A program made the translations under genes and the position numbers. Of a stretch of DNA of 64,000 nucleotides, positions 62,695 through 64,000 are shown piece by piece; the first letter of the stretch is position 1, and every line of letters begins with the position of its first letter. The DNA is taken from positions 1,472,501-1,536,500 of the forward strand of contig QVRM01003901.1 of NCBI GenBank assembly GCA_003439945.1, read 5' to 3'. The notes under the pieces were generated by a model, which worked only from the letters and a program-made list of their open reading frames with translations, did no database searches and was not told where the DNA came from. Source of the DNA: Dermanyssus gallinae. Its lineage: Eukaryota; Arthropoda; Arachnida; Mesostigmata; Dermanyssidae.

Positions 62695-64000
62695 CATCGC
62701 AGGGACCCTCCAAGGAGACCCTCTCAGTTGCTTGGCATTCTCCTTGCTCATCGCCGATCTAGCTTGCCATGTGCGGAAGGAGTTTAGAAACGCCATCGTC
62801 GTCATGTATGCGGATGACATAGTAGTGGCCCACCGGGACCGCGGTGCCATTCGTCGAATCGTCGGCGACGTAGAAAGTTTGCGAGAAACGCAAATTTGAT
62901 TTCCCCCACCGCTCGGTGCCCTGAATGTCCTGAACTGAAGGGCACCCGCCCACGGGACACCCTGCTTGAGATCCTGCAGCGAATTAGCCGCCTTGCGGCG
63001 GCAAATACAATCCCAGTATCAGAGCCTGAGCAAGTTGTCTCTAAGCTTCGTACGCGTCCGACCAGAAACAACGTAAGCACATTGGAGGTAGAAAACAAGT
63101 CAAAGAAGCAGGTGGCCCAGCACAAAGTGAGAAAGTTCTCACTAAGCTACTCATTGGTTCGAGCGTCTCAAATGCGTTCACCGTCACGCGTACTCTTAGT
63201 AAACAAAACCAACAGCAACAACTGTGCCAGGGACCATAGAAGTGGTGCAGATCTTGCGCGATCTGTTGTAAACATTGGGCTGAGTCGTCCAATGTTTTAG
63301 CAGGGGAGCTGTGTAATCTGTTTAAGCAAACACTCAGCTTGGCACACATACCCCAGGTTTGGCACGAGGGCAGGCTTACTCTGCTATTCAAGGGCAAAAG
63401 CAGTGACAACGTCGACGATTCAGATCTCTACCGGGGTATCGCGTCGGAACGCACTCCACTTTTAAGAAAAATCGCTAAGTTGATTATCTCGAGGGTGTTT
63501 TCAATAGTGGAGAAGGCCCTTCCTCCGAAGCAATTCATATTCAGTATAAGTCGAGGTTCACAGGACGCGATCCATATGCTACAGTCGAAAGTTAAGCATG
63601 TGTTGTCTGTGCCCCGGGGGGTCACTTGTACGCCGTCCTTATCGATTGTGTTAAAGCCATTGACAGAGTTTCCCTTCCTTTACTAGTCCATTAATTTCGA
63701 CATGTTGGGATGGGTGCTTTTTTCTACGAGTGCCCTCCCGCTTCTTGCTGAAGGCCGCCTTCAAAGAAACATTAGGGGCAACAACACCTTGCAGCTGAGT
63801 CAAAACGTAGGGACTTCTCAAGGAAATACTCTCAGTTGCCTGGCCTTCTCCTTGTTCATCGCAGACCTATCCCGCCATGTGTGAGAGGAGTTTAGAAACG
63901 CCGTCGTTGTTATGTATGCGGATGACATAGTAGTGGCCCACTGAGACCGCGGTGCCATTCGTCCAATTGTCGGCGACGTAGAAAGTTACCTTCACCGTAA
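62695..64000 (+). pseudogene. LINE reverse transcriptase, rearranged, cut by the window edge
   Basis: First block (62699-62885): GDPLSCLAFSLLIADLACHV and VVMYADDIVVAHRDRG, the RT catalytic core. Then about 400 bases with ECPELKGTRPRDTLLE and a basic stretch, like the region before an RT. Then a second RT from its start: PQVWHEGRLTLLFKG (63350), KQFIFSISRGSQDAIHML (63529), and again LSCLAFSLFIADLSRHV and VVMYADDIVVAH (63830-63945). The core is thus present twice, in the same orientation. Stops occur in the second copy. It is upstream of, and antisense to, POGLUT2/3. Confidence 0.8.

Overview
This is a eukaryotic (animal) genomic window. Genes are split into short exons with GT-AG introns of 0.2 to 6 kb, the spacer DNA is AT-rich with many (TA)n tracts, and retrotransposon debris is dense. 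The mix of R1-clade, CR1/L2-like and mariner elements suggests an arthropod, possibly a chelicerate such as a mite or tick. That placement is inference. No bacterial, phage or CRISPR structure is present.

Three conserved genes are recognised by exon chains whose splice phases all agree. (1) ATG16L1 on the + strand, 8063-15859: end of the coiled coil plus the seven-blade WD40 propeller, in 5 exons. (2) ABCB8, a mitochondrial half ABC transporter, on the - strand, 35285-17278, in 11 exons. It includes the transmembrane region, the complete nucleotide-binding domain and the stop codon. (3) POGLUT2/3 (KDELC family), an ER protein O-glucosyltransferase, on the - strand, 62555-57794, in 5 exons; both ends are missing. 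ATG16L1 and ABCB8 converge, with stop codons about 1.4 kb apart. A fourth gene, + strand 45798 to about 52765, is unrecognised. It has one membrane segment, a charged helix and a basic tail, and its last recognisable exon lies in a tandem duplication.

Region by region: 1-2.4 kb is a broken CR1/L2-like LINE (- strand) running off the left edge. 2.4-8 kb is mostly unexplained, with a tRNA-like SINE. 8-16 kb is ATG16L1, whose introns hold a LINE remnant, a decayed mariner and a nearly full LINE. 17-35 kb is ABCB8. Its introns hold a young-looking R1-clade element (22118-26067) with a 17-bp target duplication, a second decayed R1-like copy (about 32-34.2 kb) and LINE 3' ends. 35-45 kb is a transposon nest: R1-like copies interrupted by LTR-like insertions, one of them with 109-bp inverted arms. 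45.8-52.9 kb is the unknown gene, with a 1.29-kb mariner bearing intact termini in one intron. 53-57.6 kb is nearly empty. 57.7-64 kb is POGLUT2/3 with LINE pieces and a perfect 25-bp hairpin.

The genes are not an operon or a pathway cluster. ATG16L1 acts in autophagy, ABCB8 in the inner mitochondrial membrane, and POGLUT2/3 in ER glycosylation of EGF repeats. I found no convincing new multi-gene system. The items most worth a second look are the compact ATG16L1 linker, the duplicated exon, the foldback LTR, and the (TA)n tracts placed directly after splice donors.
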